DNA of 64,000 nucleotides from assembly GCF_008274825.1 (NCBI RefSeq), contig NZ_CP030848.1, positions 1,426,001-1,490,000 of the forward strand, written 5' to 3'. A program made the translations under genes and the position numbers. The DNA is from Sphingobacterium hotanense. GTDB lineage: Bacteria; Bacteroidota; Bacteroidia; Sphingobacteriales; Sphingobacteriaceae. The notes beneath the pieces were generated by a model. The model did no database searches and was not told where the DNA came from. It saw nothing but the letters and a program-made list of their open reading frames with translations. Of this stretch, positions 53,444-62,977 are shown piece after piece. Position 1 is the first letter of the stretch; every line of letters starts with the position of its first letter.

Positions 53444-53623
53444 TTATTTAGCGTCAGCAGCTAATTTGTTTAAGATCTCATCATTCTTAGCGATTTGACC
53501 TTTCGCAGACATTTTGTTTTTTGAACCTAATTCAATATTACGTCCAAGTTTCAAAAACTGTACTTCAACACGTGAAACAGTTTTATTTCTTCTATCTTTT
53601 CTTTTTAAACGTGTAACTCCCAT
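53444..53623 (-). CDS. Small basic protein, 59 residues, unknown function
   Basis: The leftward frame encodes a 59-residue protein that starts MGVTRLKRKDRRNKTVSRVE and has a lysine-rich C-terminus (KGQIAKNDEILNKLAADAK). It is strongly basic in the first half, as in ribosome-associated or nucleic-acid-binding small proteins, but I cannot name a family. The codon pattern is clean, the stop is TAA, and it lies directly downstream of tRNA-Cys, probably in the same transcript. Confidence 0.7.
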   Translation of the reverse strand: MGVTRLKRKDRRNKTVSRVEVQFLKLGRNIELGSKNKMSAKGQIAKNDEILNKLAADAK

Positions 53624-53654
53624 TGTTGTTAATATTTTTTCTAATGTTCAAACG

Positions 53655-53725
53655 AGGTCGGAAGCGGATTCGAACCGCTGTAGGAGGTTTTGCAGACCTC
53701 TGCCTAGCCACTCGGCCATCCGACC
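53655..53725 (-). tRNA. tRNA-Cys (anticodon GCA)
   Basis: The leftward strand folds as a 71-nt tRNA. Acceptor arms GGTCGGA and TCCGACC pair, with discriminator T as expected for tRNA-Cys. The anticodon loop is CTGCAAA, giving GCA, and the T-loop is GGTTCGAATCC. No CCA is encoded. Confidence 0.95.
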
Positions 53726-53745
53726 CTTTTACCCTTACAGGCATG

Positions 53746-53753
53746 CAAAAATA
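53746..53753 (-). promoter_or_regulatory. -7 box for tRNA-Cys
   Basis: The leftward strand reads TATTTTTG (TAnnTTTG), 20 nt before the tRNA 5' end. It should drive the tRNA and the downstream 59-residue gene. Confidence 0.55.
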
Positions 53754-54040
53754 GGATTTACTTTTCACATATAAAAACCTTTTTTGCTTTTTATTCTTTG
53801 AAATGATTTTTTCATAGATAAGCGTCTGATTTTAATCGCTTTATCAAGAAATCAATCATTAGTATTCAATTATTTCGGAACTGAATTTTAGATTGTTTAA
53901 ATTTTTATTAAACGTAAGTGTTTGAAAATCATGAATATATATTGATGTAGTTAGCTTCGCTATTTTTTTGGTCTAAACTTTGTAAGTGTGTTACCGTGTT
54001 AGCAGATGCTGACCTGTTGAAAAAGAAAAATTTAAAGAAT
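53754..54040. other. AT-rich intergenic region before the porin-like genes
   Basis: I see no gene here. It should contain the promoter for the first barrel gene, but no exact TAnnTTTG box with good spacing was found; a near match (TAAACTTTG) lies about 60 nt before the start. Confidence 0.4.
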
Positions 54041-54676
54041 ATGAAAAAATTATTACTATCATTCGGAGCTGTAGTTTTATTGGCAGCAGGAGCACAAGCT
54101 CAAACTAGCTATGGTTTAAAAGCTGGTGTTAACTTAGGTAAATACTCTAATGTTAGCGATCTTGAAAAAGATTATCAAAAAAACAACGTATCGTTTTATG
54201 TAACAGGTTATGCTGACCTTCCAGTTGCTCCTCAGTTTTCGATTCAACCAGGAGTATCCTTACAAGGTAAAGGTGCTAAATACGAAGCATCAGGTGACAA
54301 TGCTAGCGGATCTTTATCTCGTAATGTAATGTCGATCGAGGTTCCAGTGAATGCAGTTTACTACATCCCTGCTGGTGCTGGTAATGTATTCTTAGGTGCT
54401 GGTCCTTACGTAGGTTTCAACATCTCAGGTAAAGATAAATGGGACGGTTCTTTAGGAGAAGGTGGTACTTCTGGCGACAGAAAACTTGAATTCTCTGGCG
54501 ATAATAAAGACATGAACTTAATCGATGCAGGTGTTAACTTCTTAGCAGGTTACAAATTGAACAACGGTTTCTTAATTAACGCTGGTTATGGTTTAGGTTT
54601 ATCTAACCTGAATCCAGGTGATGGTGAGAAAACATCTAACCGCGTATTATCATTCGGAGTTGGTTTCCAATTCTAA
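54041..54676 (+). CDS. Outer-membrane beta-barrel (porin-like) protein
   Basis: From ATG 54041 the 211-residue protein has a signal peptide (LAAGAQAQ) and the PF13568-type barrel pattern: SYGLKAGVNLGKYS, FYVTGYADLPVAPQFSIQPG, VPVNAVYYIPAGAGNVFLGA, NFLAGYKLNNGFLINAGYGL and a C-terminal strand ending in Phe (GVGFQF). It is a small eight-stranded barrel of unknown ligand. An upstream start at 53996 is rejected. A tandem paralog follows at 54783. Confidence 0.85.
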   Translation: MKKLLLSFGAVVLLAAGAQAQTSYGLKAGVNLGKYSNVSDLEKDYQKNNVSFYVTGYADLPVAPQFSIQPGVSLQGKGAKYEASGDNASGSLSRNVMSIEVPVNAVYYIPAGAGNVFLGAGPYVGFNISGKDKWDGSLGEGGTSGDRKLEFSGDNKDMNLIDAGVNFLAGYKLNNGFLINAGYGLGLSNLNPGDGEKTSNRVLSFGVGFQF

Positions 54677-54699
54677 TTGAAAATAATACCTTATGTGAA

Positions 54700-54726
54700 A
54701 AGGCAATCGAAAGATTGCCTTTTTTT
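54700..54726 (+). terminator. Terminator between the two barrel genes
   Basis: AAGGCAATC pairs with GATTGCCTT across a GAAA loop and is followed by a T tract, so the first barrel gene is expected to be transcribed separately. Confidence 0.8.
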
Positions 54727-54782
54727 GTGGCTTAAAATTTGTCATGTCATTGATATACAATCATAAACTAAATCGTAAAATC

Positions 54783-55421
54783 ATGAAAAGATTAATTTTA
54801 GCAGTAATTGCCTCACTGGCATTCTCAGGTGCAGCCTTCTCCCAAGTGAGTTATGGCCTGAAAGCAGGTTTAAATTTGGCGAAATATTCCGAAGTGGCCA
54901 TTGAGGGCTTGGAGGACTATGCCAAGATGAACCCGACATTTTATGTTACTGGATTTGCCGATATTCCCGTGGCTCCTCAATTTTCTATCCAACCAGGCCT
55001 TTCCTTACAGGGAAAAGGAGCGAAGTATAAAGGCGAGGAGGGAGGAACGACAGGAACTATCACTATCAACACCATGTCTATTGAGATTCCTGTAAACGCG
55101 GTGTATTATATTCCCGCTGGTCCAGGTTCCGTATTTTTAGGAGCTGGCCCATATGCTGGATATAACATCAGCGGAAAAGTCAAATCAAAGACTACGGGTA
55201 ATGATGAGTCAACCGAGGATACCGATCTATCCTTCTCAGGCGATGATAAGGACATGAATGCATTCGAAGCCGGTATTAACTTTTTAGCTGGCTATAAGTT
55301 AAGCAATGGATTCTTAATCAACGCTGGATATGGACTGGGGTTGACGAACTTGAACCCAGATAGCGACGGGCAAAACATCAAAAATAGGGTGATTTCTGTT
55401 GGAGTGGGTTTTCAATTTTAA
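54783..55421 (+). CDS. Outer-membrane beta-barrel (porin-like) protein, tandem paralog
   Basis: From ATG 54783 the 212-residue protein has a signal peptide (SGAAFSQ) and the same blocks as its neighbour: SYGLKAGLNLAKYS, VAPQFSIQPGLSLQGKGAKY, VNAVYYIPAGPGSVFLGAGP and GFLINAGYGLGLTNLNP, with a C-terminal GVGFQF. The variable loops differ (TTGNDESTEDTDLSFSGDDK here), which suggests divergence of the surface-exposed loops. It is a recent duplicate. Confidence 0.85.
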   Translation: MKRLILAVIASLAFSGAAFSQVSYGLKAGLNLAKYSEVAIEGLEDYAKMNPTFYVTGFADIPVAPQFSIQPGLSLQGKGAKYKGEEGGTTGTITINTMSIEIPVNAVYYIPAGPGSVFLGAGPYAGYNISGKVKSKTTGNDESTEDTDLSFSGDDKDMNAFEAGINFLAGYKLSNGFLINAGYGLGLTNLNPDSDGQNIKNRVISVGVGFQF

Positions 55422-55506
55422 GAAAGCTGTTCGCAATCAGATTCTAGAAATCTCATGTTCAGACGACACGCTTGTACCAGAGATCTTACACCCAATAACT
55501 AAATAA

Positions 55507-55543
55507 AAAAACTCCCCTTTATCTTTCAATAAAGGGGAGTTTT
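55507..55543. terminator. Bidirectional terminator between the barrel genes and rpsJ
   Basis: AAAACTCCCCTTTAT pairs with ATAAAGGGGAGTTTT across a short loop, with A and T tracts on the two sides, so it works in both directions. It ends the leftward str transcript right after rpsJ. Confidence 0.85.
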
Positions 55544-55562
55544 GTTTTCTCAAAGAAATCTA

Positions 55563-55868
55563 TCACACTTTGATTTCAACTTCAACACCTGAAGGTAATT
55601 CTAATTTCATTAACGCATCAACAGTTTTAGAGTTTGATGAGTAAATGTCTAACAATCTCTTGTAAGAACATAATTGGAATTGCTCACGTGCTTTTTTGTT
55701 AACGTGTGGAGAACGTAAAACTGTATAGATTTTTTTCTCAGTAGGCAATGGAATTGGACCACTAACAACTGCACCTGTAGGTTTTACTGTTTTCACGATT
55801 TTCTCAGCTGACTTGTCAACCAAGTTGTAATCGTAAGATTTCAATTTGATTCTGATTCTTTGGCTCAT
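55563..55868 (-). CDS. rpsJ: 30S ribosomal protein S10
   Basis: The 101-residue protein matches S10: [60 protein letters not shown] and [20 protein letters not shown]. It is a head protein of the small subunit and can take part in NusB antitermination. It is the last gene of the leftward operon and is followed by a terminator rather than by rplC. Confidence 0.97.
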   Translation of the reverse strand: MSQRIRIKLKSYDYNLVDKSAEKIVKTVKPTGAVVSGPIPLPTEKKIYTVLRSPHVNKKAREQFQLCSYKRLLDIYSSNSKTVDALMKLELPSGVEVEIKV

Positions 55869-55942
55869 TATATATTTGTTTTTAAAATGACCCCCGATTA
55901 GAGCTATTTATAATCAGGGATCGGTTGTTTTGTATGCTAATA

Positions 55943-58066
55943 TTAGTCTTCTAGACCTTTTACTTTACCTTTTGATTTCGCGATAACTTCTTCAGCTACG
56001 TTACGAGGTGCTTCAGCATAGTGGTCAAACTCCATTGTTGAAGTTGCACGACCTGAAGTGATAGTACGTAATTGAGTAACATATCCGAACATCTCCGAAA
56101 GTGGTACTAAAGCCTTGATAACTTGAGCTCCGTTACGTGAGTCTAGACCTTGCATCTGACCACGACGACGGTTTAAGTCACCCATTACATCACCCATGTT
56201 TTCCTCTGGAGTCAATACTTCAACTTTCATGATAGGCTCCATTAATACTGGAGAACATTTAGGTAATGCTTGACGGTAAGCCATTTTACCAGCTAATTCG
56301 AAAGATAATGAATCTGAATCGACTGCGTGGAAAGATCCATCGATCAAACGCACTTTCATTCCTGATAGTGGGTAACCAGCTAATACACCATTGTTCATCG
56401 ATGATTCAAATCCTTTTTGAACCGAAGGAATGTATTCTTTTGGAATAGCACCACCAACGATCTCATTAACGAATTGAAGAGGTGATTTAACAACATCCCA
56501 ATCTTCGTCTGCAGGAGAGATAACAACTTTGATATCCGCGAATTTACCACGACCACCTGATTGTTTTTTGTAAACTTCACGGTGCTCAGATGTTCCGTTG
56601 ATAGACTCTTTATAAGCTACTTGTGGAGCACCTTGGTTAACTTCTACTTTGAACTCACGTCTCAAACGGTCGATCAAGATATCTAAGTGAAGCTCACCCA
56701 TACCTGAGATAACTGTTTGACCAGTCTCTTGATCAGATTTTACTACGAATGTAGGGTCTTCCTCAGCTAATTTACCTAAAGCGATACCTAATTTATCTAC
56801 GTCAGCCTGAGTTTTAGGCTCGATCGCTAAACCGATTACTGGCTCAGGGAAAGTCATAGACTCAAGGATGATAGGGTTTTTCTCGTCACAAAGTGTATCA
56901 CCAGTTTTGATGTCTTTGAAACCTACAACCGCACCGATATCACCAGCACCGATTCTTTCGATTGGGTTTTGCTTGTTAGCGTGCATTTGGAAGATACGAG
57001 AGATACGCTCTTTGTTTCCTGAACGAGTGTTCAATACATAAGAACCAGCCTCTAATACTCCTGAGTATGCACGTACGAAACATAGACGACCTACGAATGG
57101 GTCAGTAGCAATCTTGAATCCTAATGCCGCGAAAGGCTCAGTTTCAGATGGCTTACGAACGATCTCTTCACCGTTACGTGGGTCAGTACCTTTAACAGCC
57201 TCTTGGTCAAGAGGTGAAGGCAATAACTCCATAACGAAGTCAAGCATTGTTTGTACACCTTTGTTTTTGAATGATGATCCACAAACCATAGGAACGATAG
57301 CGTTATCTAAAACAGCTTTACGTAAAGCGTCTAAGATCTCACGCTCTGTTAATGAATCTGGATCTTCGAAGAATTTCTCCATCAAAGACTCATCATATCC
57401 AGCAACAGCTTCTAATAATTTCTCACGGTATTCAGCAACCTCATCCAACATATCGTCAGGAATTGGAACTTCTGTAAAAGTCATACCTTTATCAGCTTCG
57501 TTCCAAACGATACCACGGTTGTTGATTAAGTCAACTACACCTTTGAAGTCGTCCTCAGCACCGATAGGTAATTGAAGCGCTACAGCCTCAGAACCTAACA
57601 TCTCTTTCACTTGTTTTACAACTTTCAAGAAGTCAGCTCCTGAACGGTCCATTTTATTAACGAAACCAATACGAGGAACTTTGTAACCATCAGCTAAACG
57701 CCAGTTAGTCTCAGATTGAGGCTCAACACCATCAACAGCTGAGAATAAGAATACTAACCCGTCTAATACACGTAATGAACGGTTTACCTCTACAGTAAAG
57801 TCAACGTGTCCAGGAGTATCAATTACGTTTACTTGGTATTTTTTATTACGGTAGTTCCAGAATACAGTAACAGCAGCAGATGTGATCGTGATACCACGCT
57901 CTTGCTCTTGCGCCATCCAGTCTGTAGTAGCAGAACCTTCGTGAGTTTCTCCTAATTTGTGGTTAACTCCAGAGTAGAATAAGATACGCTCTGTAGTCGT
58001 AGTTTTACCAGCATCGATGTGGGCAGCGATACCAATATTTCTAACTAATTTTAAGTCTTTTGCCAT
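55943..58066 (-). CDS. fusA: Translation elongation factor G
   Basis: The 707-residue GTPase has the G1 motif [27 protein letters not shown] and the G-domain, followed by domains II-V ([19 protein letters not shown] in domain V). It drives ribosomal translocation. Length and motifs are normal. It lies between rpsG and rpsJ in the str operon. Confidence 0.97.
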   Translation of the reverse strand: MAKDLKLVRNIGIAAHIDAGKTTTTERILFYSGVNHKLGETHEGSATTDWMAQEQERGITITSAAVTVFWNYRNKKYQVNVIDTPGHVDFTVEVNRSLRVLDGLVFLFSAVDGVEPQSETNWRLADGYKVPRIGFVNKMDRSGADFLKVVKQVKEMLGSEAVALQLPIGAEDDFKGVVDLINNRGIVWNEADKGMTFTEVPIPDDMLDEVAEYREKLLEAVAGYDESLMEKFFEDPDSLTEREILDALRKAVLDNAIVPMVCGSSFKNKGVQTMLDFVMELLPSPLDQEAVKGTDPRNGEEIVRKPSETEPFAALGFKIATDPFVGRLCFVRAYSGVLEAGSYVLNTRSGNKERISRIFQMHANKQNPIERIGAGDIGAVVGFKDIKTGDTLCDEKNPIILESMTFPEPVIGLAIEPKTQADVDKLGIALGKLAEEDPTFVVKSDQETGQTVISGMGELHLDILIDRLRREFKVEVNQGAPQVAYKESINGTSEHREVYKKQSGGRGKFADIKVVISPADEDWDVVKSPLQFVNEIVGGAIPKEYIPSVQKGFESSMNNGVLAGYPLSGMKVRLIDGSFHAVDSDSLSFELAGKMAYRQALPKCSPVLMEPIMKVEVLTPEENMGDVMGDLNRRRGQMQGLDSRNGAQVIKALVPLSEMFGYVTQLRTITSGRATSTMEFDHYAEAPRNVAEEVIAKSKGKVKGLED

Positions 58067-58194
58067 ATTAATTTTGCAGTTTGCCTATTGGCGTTTTTTG
58101 TTGCTTTGTTCTTAAACAAATACACCGACTCTCGATAATGAATATTCTATTATCTAAAGTCGGTGTAATCATATTTGATTCTTTATCTTCAAAA

Positions 58195-58662
58195 TTAGAA
58201 TCTGAAGTGTGAGAACGCTTTGTTAGCTTCCGCCATCTTGTGCGTATCTTCTTTCTTCTTTACAGCAGCACCTTCACCTTTAGAAGCTGAAATAATTTCT
58301 CCTGCTAATTTCTCGAACATAGTTTTTTCACCACGTTTGCGAGCATAAGAGATTAACCATTTCATTCCTAAAGCGATCTTACGCTCTGGACGAACTTCCA
58401 TAGGAACTTGGAAGTTAGCACCACCAACACGACGAGATTTAACCTCTACTGCTGGCATAACGTTGTTTAAAGCTTTTTTCCAAGTCTCTAAACCGTTCTC
58501 TTGCGTTTTTGATTCTACTAATTCTACAGCATCGTAAAAAATTGAGTACGCGATAGATTTCTTACCGTCGAACATCATGTTATTTACGAAACGTGTTACC
58601 TGAACGTCATTAAACTTTGGATCAGGTAAAATGATTCTCTTTTTTGGTTTTGCTTTTCTCAT
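58195..58662 (-). CDS. rpsG: 30S ribosomal protein S7
   Basis: The 155-residue protein carries the S7 pattern: [60 protein letters not shown] and [14 protein letters not shown]. It binds the 3' domain of 16S rRNA. It starts 19 bases after rpsL and is separated from fusA by 128 bases. Confidence 0.97.
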   Translation of the reverse strand: MRKAKPKKRIILPDPKFNDVQVTRFVNNMMFDGKKSIAYSIFYDAVELVESKTQENGLETWKKALNNVMPAVEVKSRRVGGANFQVPMEVRPERKIALGMKWLISYARKRGEKTMFEKLAGEIISASKGEGAAVKKKEDTHKMAEANKAFSHFRF

Positions 58663-58681
58663 TTTCTTTTCCTCCGTTTAA

Positions 58682-59089
58682 TTATTTCTTACCTTTTGTT
58701 GGAGCAGCTGCTTGACCTGGTTTTGGACGTTTTGTTCCGTATTTAGAACGACGTTGGTTACGGCCTGCTACACCTGATGTGTCTAATGCACCACGGATGA
58801 TGTGGTAACGAACTCCTGGTAAATCTTTAACACGACCACCACGGATTAACACGATTGAGTGCTCTTGTAGGTTGTGTCCTTCTCCTGGAATGTAAGCATT
58901 CACTTCTTTTCCATTCGTTAAACGAACACGAGCTACTTTACGCATTGCTGAGTTTGGTTTTTTAGGGGTAGTAGTGTATACACGTGTACACACACCTCTT
59001 CGCTGTGGACATGAATCCAACGCTGGTGACTTACTCTTATCAACCAGAGCTACTCTACCTTTTCTAACTAATTGTTGAATAGTAGGCAT
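58682..59089 (-). CDS. rpsL: 30S ribosomal protein S12
   Basis: The 135-residue protein has [20 protein letters not shown] and [20 protein letters not shown] followed by DLPGVRYH. The lysines of PKKPNSA and VKDLPGV, where streptomycin-resistance mutations usually fall, are wild type. It is the first gene of the leftward str operon. Confidence 0.97.
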   Translation of the reverse strand: MPTIQQLVRKGRVALVDKSKSPALDSCPQRRGVCTRVYTTTPKKPNSAMRKVARVRLTNGKEVNAYIPGEGHNLQEHSIVLIRGGRVKDLPGVRYHIIRGALDTSGVAGRNQRRSKYGTKRPKPGQAAAPTKGKK

Positions 59090-59137
59090 TTACCTGTTTT
59101 GTGTTTTTAATTTGTGTAAAATTAATTTTTAAGTCTG

Positions 59138-59145
59138 CAAAGATA
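59138..59145 (-). promoter_or_regulatory. -7 box of the rpsL-rpsG-fusA-rpsJ operon
   Basis: The leftward strand reads TATCTTTG (TAnnTTTG), 49 nt before the rpsL start codon. Confidence 0.6.
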
Positions 59146-59304
59146 TAAAGAATATTTCGAATCGTAAAGAGTTGTGAGATAAAGTTTTTAAATAAAATGG
59201 ATGCGTCGATTCCACGGCCGTTCTGTTGCAGTTCCTGACCATACGTCAATGGTTTTTTCATGCTATAAATGTTGCTGTACGGGACCTTGTGTTGAATTCG
59301 ATAA

Positions 59305-59562
59305 TTCTTAACAGCAAATGGTGTTTCGTATTTGACGCGTCCAGATAATACAGGGGCGGCTGCAAAGATTAAGGAATTCAAGGTAGAAGTTAGCATGGAC
59401 AATCAGCATTGGGAAGTCGCTTATTCAGGTCGTGGGGCGCTCAACGGACGTCAGTACTTTCCTTTTGCTACCTCAAAGACTTTCAGATATTTTCGAATCG
59501 TCACAGTGAATGATTTTAAAGGAGAGAACCATGCCTCTATTGCAGAGCTCGATCTCTATTAA
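59305..59562 (+). pseudogene. C-terminal remnant of a discoidin (F5/8 type C) domain protein
   Basis: The frame begins after a stop at 59302 and encodes NGVSYLTRPDNTGAAAKIKE, then FKVEVSMDNQHWEVAYSG, YFPFATSKTFRYFRIVTVND and HASIAELDLY, the last two thirds of a carbohydrate-binding F5/8 type C domain. There is no start, signal peptide or catalytic part upstream. It is likely the 3' end of a deleted secreted glycoside hydrolase. A rightward terminator at 59623 still follows. Confidence 0.65.
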
Positions 59563-59622
59563 TAATCGATAATCAGCTTGCTCGAAAAAAAGTTCTAATC
59601 AAAGGCATATTTTAGAATAAGA

Positions 59623-59660
59623 AGCCCCGTCATGGAAAAATGGCGGGGCTCCTTATTTTT
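59623..59660 (+). terminator. Rightward terminator after the discoidin remnant
   Basis: AGCCCCGTCAT pairs with ATGGCGGGGCT (one G-T pair) and is followed by a T-rich tract on the rightward strand. It appears to be the surviving terminator of the deleted gene. Confidence 0.7.
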
Positions 59661-59671
59661 TTTGATATGTT

Positions 59672-59714
59672 AAAAACGATATTGAAGAACAATATGTTAT
59701 TCTATAATATCGTT
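59672..59714 (-). terminator. Leftward terminator of the RNase R gene
   Basis: On the leftward strand AACGATATT (59706-59714) and AATATCGTT (59675-59683) form a 9-bp stem followed by a run of Ts. Confidence 0.6.
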
Positions 59715-59748
59715 CAGCGTAGCATCGCTGTCTGTTTAAGCTGCTGTG

Positions 59749-61878
59749 CTAGCTGATTAACGTAAAGTCAATCTGTCGTTTCTCCAAATCCACCTTCTTA
59801 ACTTTGATCTGAACCTCATCGCCTAATTGATATACTTTTTTCTTGCGTTGACCGATGATCGCATAATTCTTCTCGTCCAAGGTATAGAAATCATCCGTGA
59901 TATCGCGAAGGCGAACCATACCCTCGCATTTGTTCTCTTCGATTTCTACATACATACCCCATTCCGTAACACCGGAAACAATTCCTGTGTATTCGACACC
60001 AATTTGATCTTGTAGGAATTCTGCCTGTTTGTACTTGATAGATGCTCTTTCCGCTTCCGCTGCCTTCTTTTCCATCTGTGAGGAGTGCTCGGACATCTTT
60101 TCGTAGTGATCCGCATTGATCTTGTTGCCACCTTCCAGATAATATTGCAACAGTCGGTGCACCATCACATCGGGGTAGCGGCGGATAGGAGAGGTAAAGT
60201 GCGTATAGTAATCAAATGCTAGACCGTAATGTGAAGTCTTTTTCGTGGTATAGATAGCTTTCGCCATAGAACGCACAGCAAGTGAGGTTAGCAAATTCTG
60301 CTCTTTTGATCCTTCTATCTTCGTCATTAAGCTGTTTAATGATTTTGCGGTCTCTTTGTCAGACTTAATAACCAAGCGATGGCCGAAACGCGATGCGAAT
60401 TGCGAGAAATTCGTTAAAGTCTCTGGGTTCGGAACATCATGGAAACGGTAAACAAACGGAAGTTTATTTTTCCCACGCCCTTGTTTTCCGATAAACTCGG
60501 CAACCTTACGGTTTGCAAGGAGCATAAAATCCTCGATCAGCTTATGGGCTTCTTTACGGATTTTCGTATACACGCCTATTGGCTTGCCATTTTCATCTAA
60601 ATGGAACTTTACTTCCTCCGATTCAAAACTGATGGCCCCGTTCTTGAACTTGCGGTCGCGAAGAATAAAAGCTAGCTCATTAAGTTTTAAGATTGCAGGC
60701 GCCAAAGTATCTTCTTTGCCCTCGATGATTTCCTGTGCTTCTTCGTAACTGAAGCGGCGGTCCGAATGGATGACCGTTCTTCCAAACCATTGGTCTATAA
60801 CATTGGCTTTGTCGTCAAGCTCAAATACGGCCGAGAAACAAAGTTTGTCTTCATTAGGTCTAAGTGAACATAAATTATTCGAAAGTCGCTCAGGGAGCAT
60901 CGGAATAACTCTGTCTACCAGATAAACTGAGGTTCCTCTTTCGAACGCTTCTTTATCAAGTGCCGTATCAGGAATAACGTAGTGCGACACGTCAGCAATG
61001 TGAACACCGATTTCATAATTACCATTCTCTAATACTTGATAGGAGATGGCATCATCAAAATCTTTTGCATCGGCAGGGTCAATAGTAAAGGTAGTGGTGC
61101 TTCGGAAATCTCTTCTTTTCGCAATTTCTTCCGCAGTGATATCTTCAGGGATGGCGTTAGCTTCTTTTTCGACTTCTTTCGGAAATTCCAAAGGGAATCC
61201 AAAGTCTGCCAAGATCGCGTTCATCTCCGTGTTGTTTTCTCCTTTTTTACCAAGTACGTGTTTTACACGACCGATAGGGTTCTTAGCATTCTTCGGCCAT
61301 TCGATGATCGACACTAAAACTTTTTCTCCGTCCTTCGCTCCATTCAGATTGTCGAGCGGAATGAAGATGTCATGCAACATTTTTCTGTCATCCGGTAAGA
61401 AGAATGCGTAGCTGTTAGACATGTCAATAGTTCCGGTGAAGTCAGTCTTCGCGCGTTCCAAAATTTCCACTACTTCGCCTTCGCGCTTACGTCCTTTTTT
61501 GCGCTCGTAAACATGGACCTTCACACGGTCGCCATGTAAGGCTTGACGAAGTTTTCGAGGAGCGACATAGATGTCGTTTTCGAGTTCATCTTCGGGTACA
61601 ATATAAGCCGATCCGTCGGCTGTCATATCAACTTTACCCGTGATGTAAACATTGAGTTGGCGAAGCTTGAATTTGCCTCTTTCTGGTTGCTCAAATTGAC
61701 CCGCGCGAGTGCCGTCGTTTAGTATGTCGGCGATGGCCACTTTAGCATCCGAATCTTTAACATTGAGTTTGGCGGCAACCTGTTTATAGTTGAGTGCTGT
61801 GTTTCCTGATTTTTCAAAAACGTCTACGATCAGTTGGGTTAAAACTTCTTTGTAAGGGTTTTCTTTTTTTGATTTCAT
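59749..61878 (-). CDS. rnr: Ribonuclease R
   Basis: The 709-residue exoribonuclease has N-terminal cold-shock-type OB domains (VDMTADGSAYIVPEDELEND), the RNB catalytic core with the acidic cluster TFTIDPADAKDFDDAISY, HIADVSHYVIP and FTSPIRRYPDVMVHRLLQYY. A C-terminal S1 domain starts at EYTGIVSGVTEWGMYVEIEE. It degrades structured RNA 3' to 5'. The C-terminus ends soon after S1, without the long basic tail of E. coli RNase R. Confidence 0.93.
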   Translation of the reverse strand: MKSKKENPYKEVLTQLIVDVFEKSGNTALNYKQVAAKLNVKDSDAKVAIADILNDGTRAGQFEQPERGKFKLRQLNVYITGKVDMTADGSAYIVPEDELENDIYVAPRKLRQALHGDRVKVHVYERKKGRKREGEVVEILERAKTDFTGTIDMSNSYAFFLPDDRKMLHDIFIPLDNLNGAKDGEKVLVSIIEWPKNAKNPIGRVKHVLGKKGENNTEMNAILADFGFPLEFPKEVEKEANAIPEDITAEEIAKRRDFRSTTTFTIDPADAKDFDDAISYQVLENGNYEIGVHIADVSHYVIPDTALDKEAFERGTSVYLVDRVIPMLPERLSNNLCSLRPNEDKLCFSAVFELDDKANVIDQWFGRTVIHSDRRFSYEEAQEIIEGKEDTLAPAILKLNELAFILRDRKFKNGAISFESEEVKFHLDENGKPIGVYTKIRKEAHKLIEDFMLLANRKVAEFIGKQGRGKNKLPFVYRFHDVPNPETLTNFSQFASRFGHRLVIKSDKETAKSLNSLMTKIEGSKEQNLLTSLAVRSMAKAIYTTKKTSHYGLAFDYYTHFTSPIRRYPDVMVHRLLQYYLEGGNKINADHYEKMSEHSSQMEKKAAEAERASIKYKQAEFLQDQIGVEYTGIVSGVTEWGMYVEIEENKCEGMVRLRDITDDFYTLDEKNYAIIGQRKKKVYQLGDEVQIKVKKVDLEKRQIDFTLIS

Positions 61879-62166
61879 ATGTCTGTGTTGTGCTCCAAAT
61901 TTAACGGAGCTATTTTAATTGTTGTAGGGGAGGGGAGGCTTTGACGATAGCCGATACACTCCTGTTATTTGTCCCCAACGACAATAGAACTAAGGTATGG
62001 AAAAATAGTTCAAATTTCGTGCTAGTTTTTCGTACGGATCGAGTAGTGTAAATTTGGATTTTGAAAGTGTATAAAAAATTGATTTTAGCGTTTTTAATTA
62101 CCTGATTATAAGTGTATAATATTTTTTTTGCTAAAATATTGTACCAGCCTATTTGTATGTATTTGA

Positions 62167-62196
62167 CTGATTATCAGTGTTTTTGTAAAGTTCTTT
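62167..62196. repeat. Repeat copy resembling the sequence before the partial transposase
   Basis: Starting CTGATTATCAG, this 30-nt sequence matches 25 of 30 bases at 63875-63904, just upstream of the probable transposase start at 63922. A weaker copy of the first 11 bases is at 62102-62112. Confidence 0.4.
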
Positions 62197-62254
62197 CATT
62201 TCGCTGTTTATATTTAAGTGGTTTGCTAAAACATAAATATTGAATTATTTGTTT

Positions 62255-62295
62255 TTATAATACTTTGTAAGTTGTTATTTTATAAAGTATTATAA
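62255..62295. repeat. Perfect 12-bp inverted repeat
   Basis: TTATAATACTTT (62255-62266) and AAAGTATTATAA (62284-62295) are exact reverse complements with a 17-nt spacer. There is no T tract, so it is more likely a binding site or an element end than a terminator. Confidence 0.45.
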
Positions 62296-62432
62296 ATTAT
62301 AATGATAAATATTAGCAAGTAAAAAATGAGGTGTGTTTAGCAAGTAATTTTGGTTACTTTAGGAGCACGGGGTACCACTCCAGTGGAATGGCATAGAGGG
62401 GGAAAATTACAAAAAAAAGTTGAGTTTCTAGC

Positions 62433-62891
62433 TTATTTTTCTGTGCATTGATTGCATAGACCGACAGCATTTACGGCGATGGATTGCAGACTGAAACCTT
62501 TCGGAAGATTGATTTTTGGAACGTTCGTTTCATCTAAACAAAATACCGAATTGCATACTGAACAGATGAAATGTACATGTTGGTCGTGGTGATGATGCTC
62601 GGTACATTTCGTCGAACAAAGGGCATAAGTCGCTGTACCGTTCAGGTCAAAAACTTTATGAAGAATCCCCTTCTCTTCGAAGCTCGCGAGTATTCGATAT
62701 AAGGTAACCCGATCTATTTCGGAGCCTAATATTTTTTCTAATTCGGGTTGAGATATCGCTGCAGTTTTAGTAGAGATGGTGTCCAAAACACGGAGTCTAG
62801 GCTGGGTAATTTTTAACTTATTTGCCTTTAGAATTTGTGCGAATTCTTCTTGTTGATGATCTAAATTTTCCGAGTCCATGTCCACTTTCAT
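62433..62891 (-). CDS. Fur-family metalloregulator
   Basis: The 152-residue protein has the Fur winged helix (ILKANKLKITQPRLRVLDTI, ISQPELEKILGSEIDRVTLY) and a C-terminal dimerisation domain with CTEHHHHDQHVHFICSVC (His-rich metal site and first CxxC) and a second pair (LCNQC). The spacing fits a structural zinc site. Whether it senses iron, zinc or peroxide cannot be told from sequence. The start could also be the internal ATG at codon 5. Confidence 0.88.
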   Translation of the reverse strand: MKVDMDSENLDHQQEEFAQILKANKLKITQPRLRVLDTISTKTAAISQPELEKILGSEIDRVTLYRILASFEEKGILHKVFDLNGTATYALCSTKCTEHHHHDQHVHFICSVCNSVFCLDETNVPKINLPKGFSLQSIAVNAVGLCNQCTEK

Positions 62892-62928
62892 AAGGTTAAA
62901 TTTACGAAATATTTATGTGAATAAAAAA

Positions 62929-62952
62929 GCCTCCGAACGCAAGTCCGGAGGC
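62929..62952 (-). terminator. Terminator of the transaldolase-family gene
   Basis: GCCTCCG pairs with CGGAGGC around a ten-nt loop; leftward it is followed by a run of six Ts. Confidence 0.85.
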
Positions 62953-62977
62953 CTGTATATTTGCATTTGATGCTTGC

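Larger units (their letters stand above)
61879..62432. other. Gene-free AT-rich region between rnr and the Fur-family gene
   Basis: No credible gene is seen in this 554-nt stretch. It contains a possible leftward -7 box TAAATTTG (61896-61903) close to rnr, a 30-nt repeat at 62167-62196 that matches 25 of 30 bases at 63875-63904, and a perfect 12-bp inverted repeat at 62255-62295. It may hold remnants of a mobile element. Confidence 0.45.

Noticed and set aside
59150..59340. Leftward frame resembling a chitobiase C-terminal segment (YETPFAVKNY, SMKKPLTYG)
   Set aside because: It overlaps the rightward discoidin coding sequence, has no start or domain core, and the resemblance is weak.
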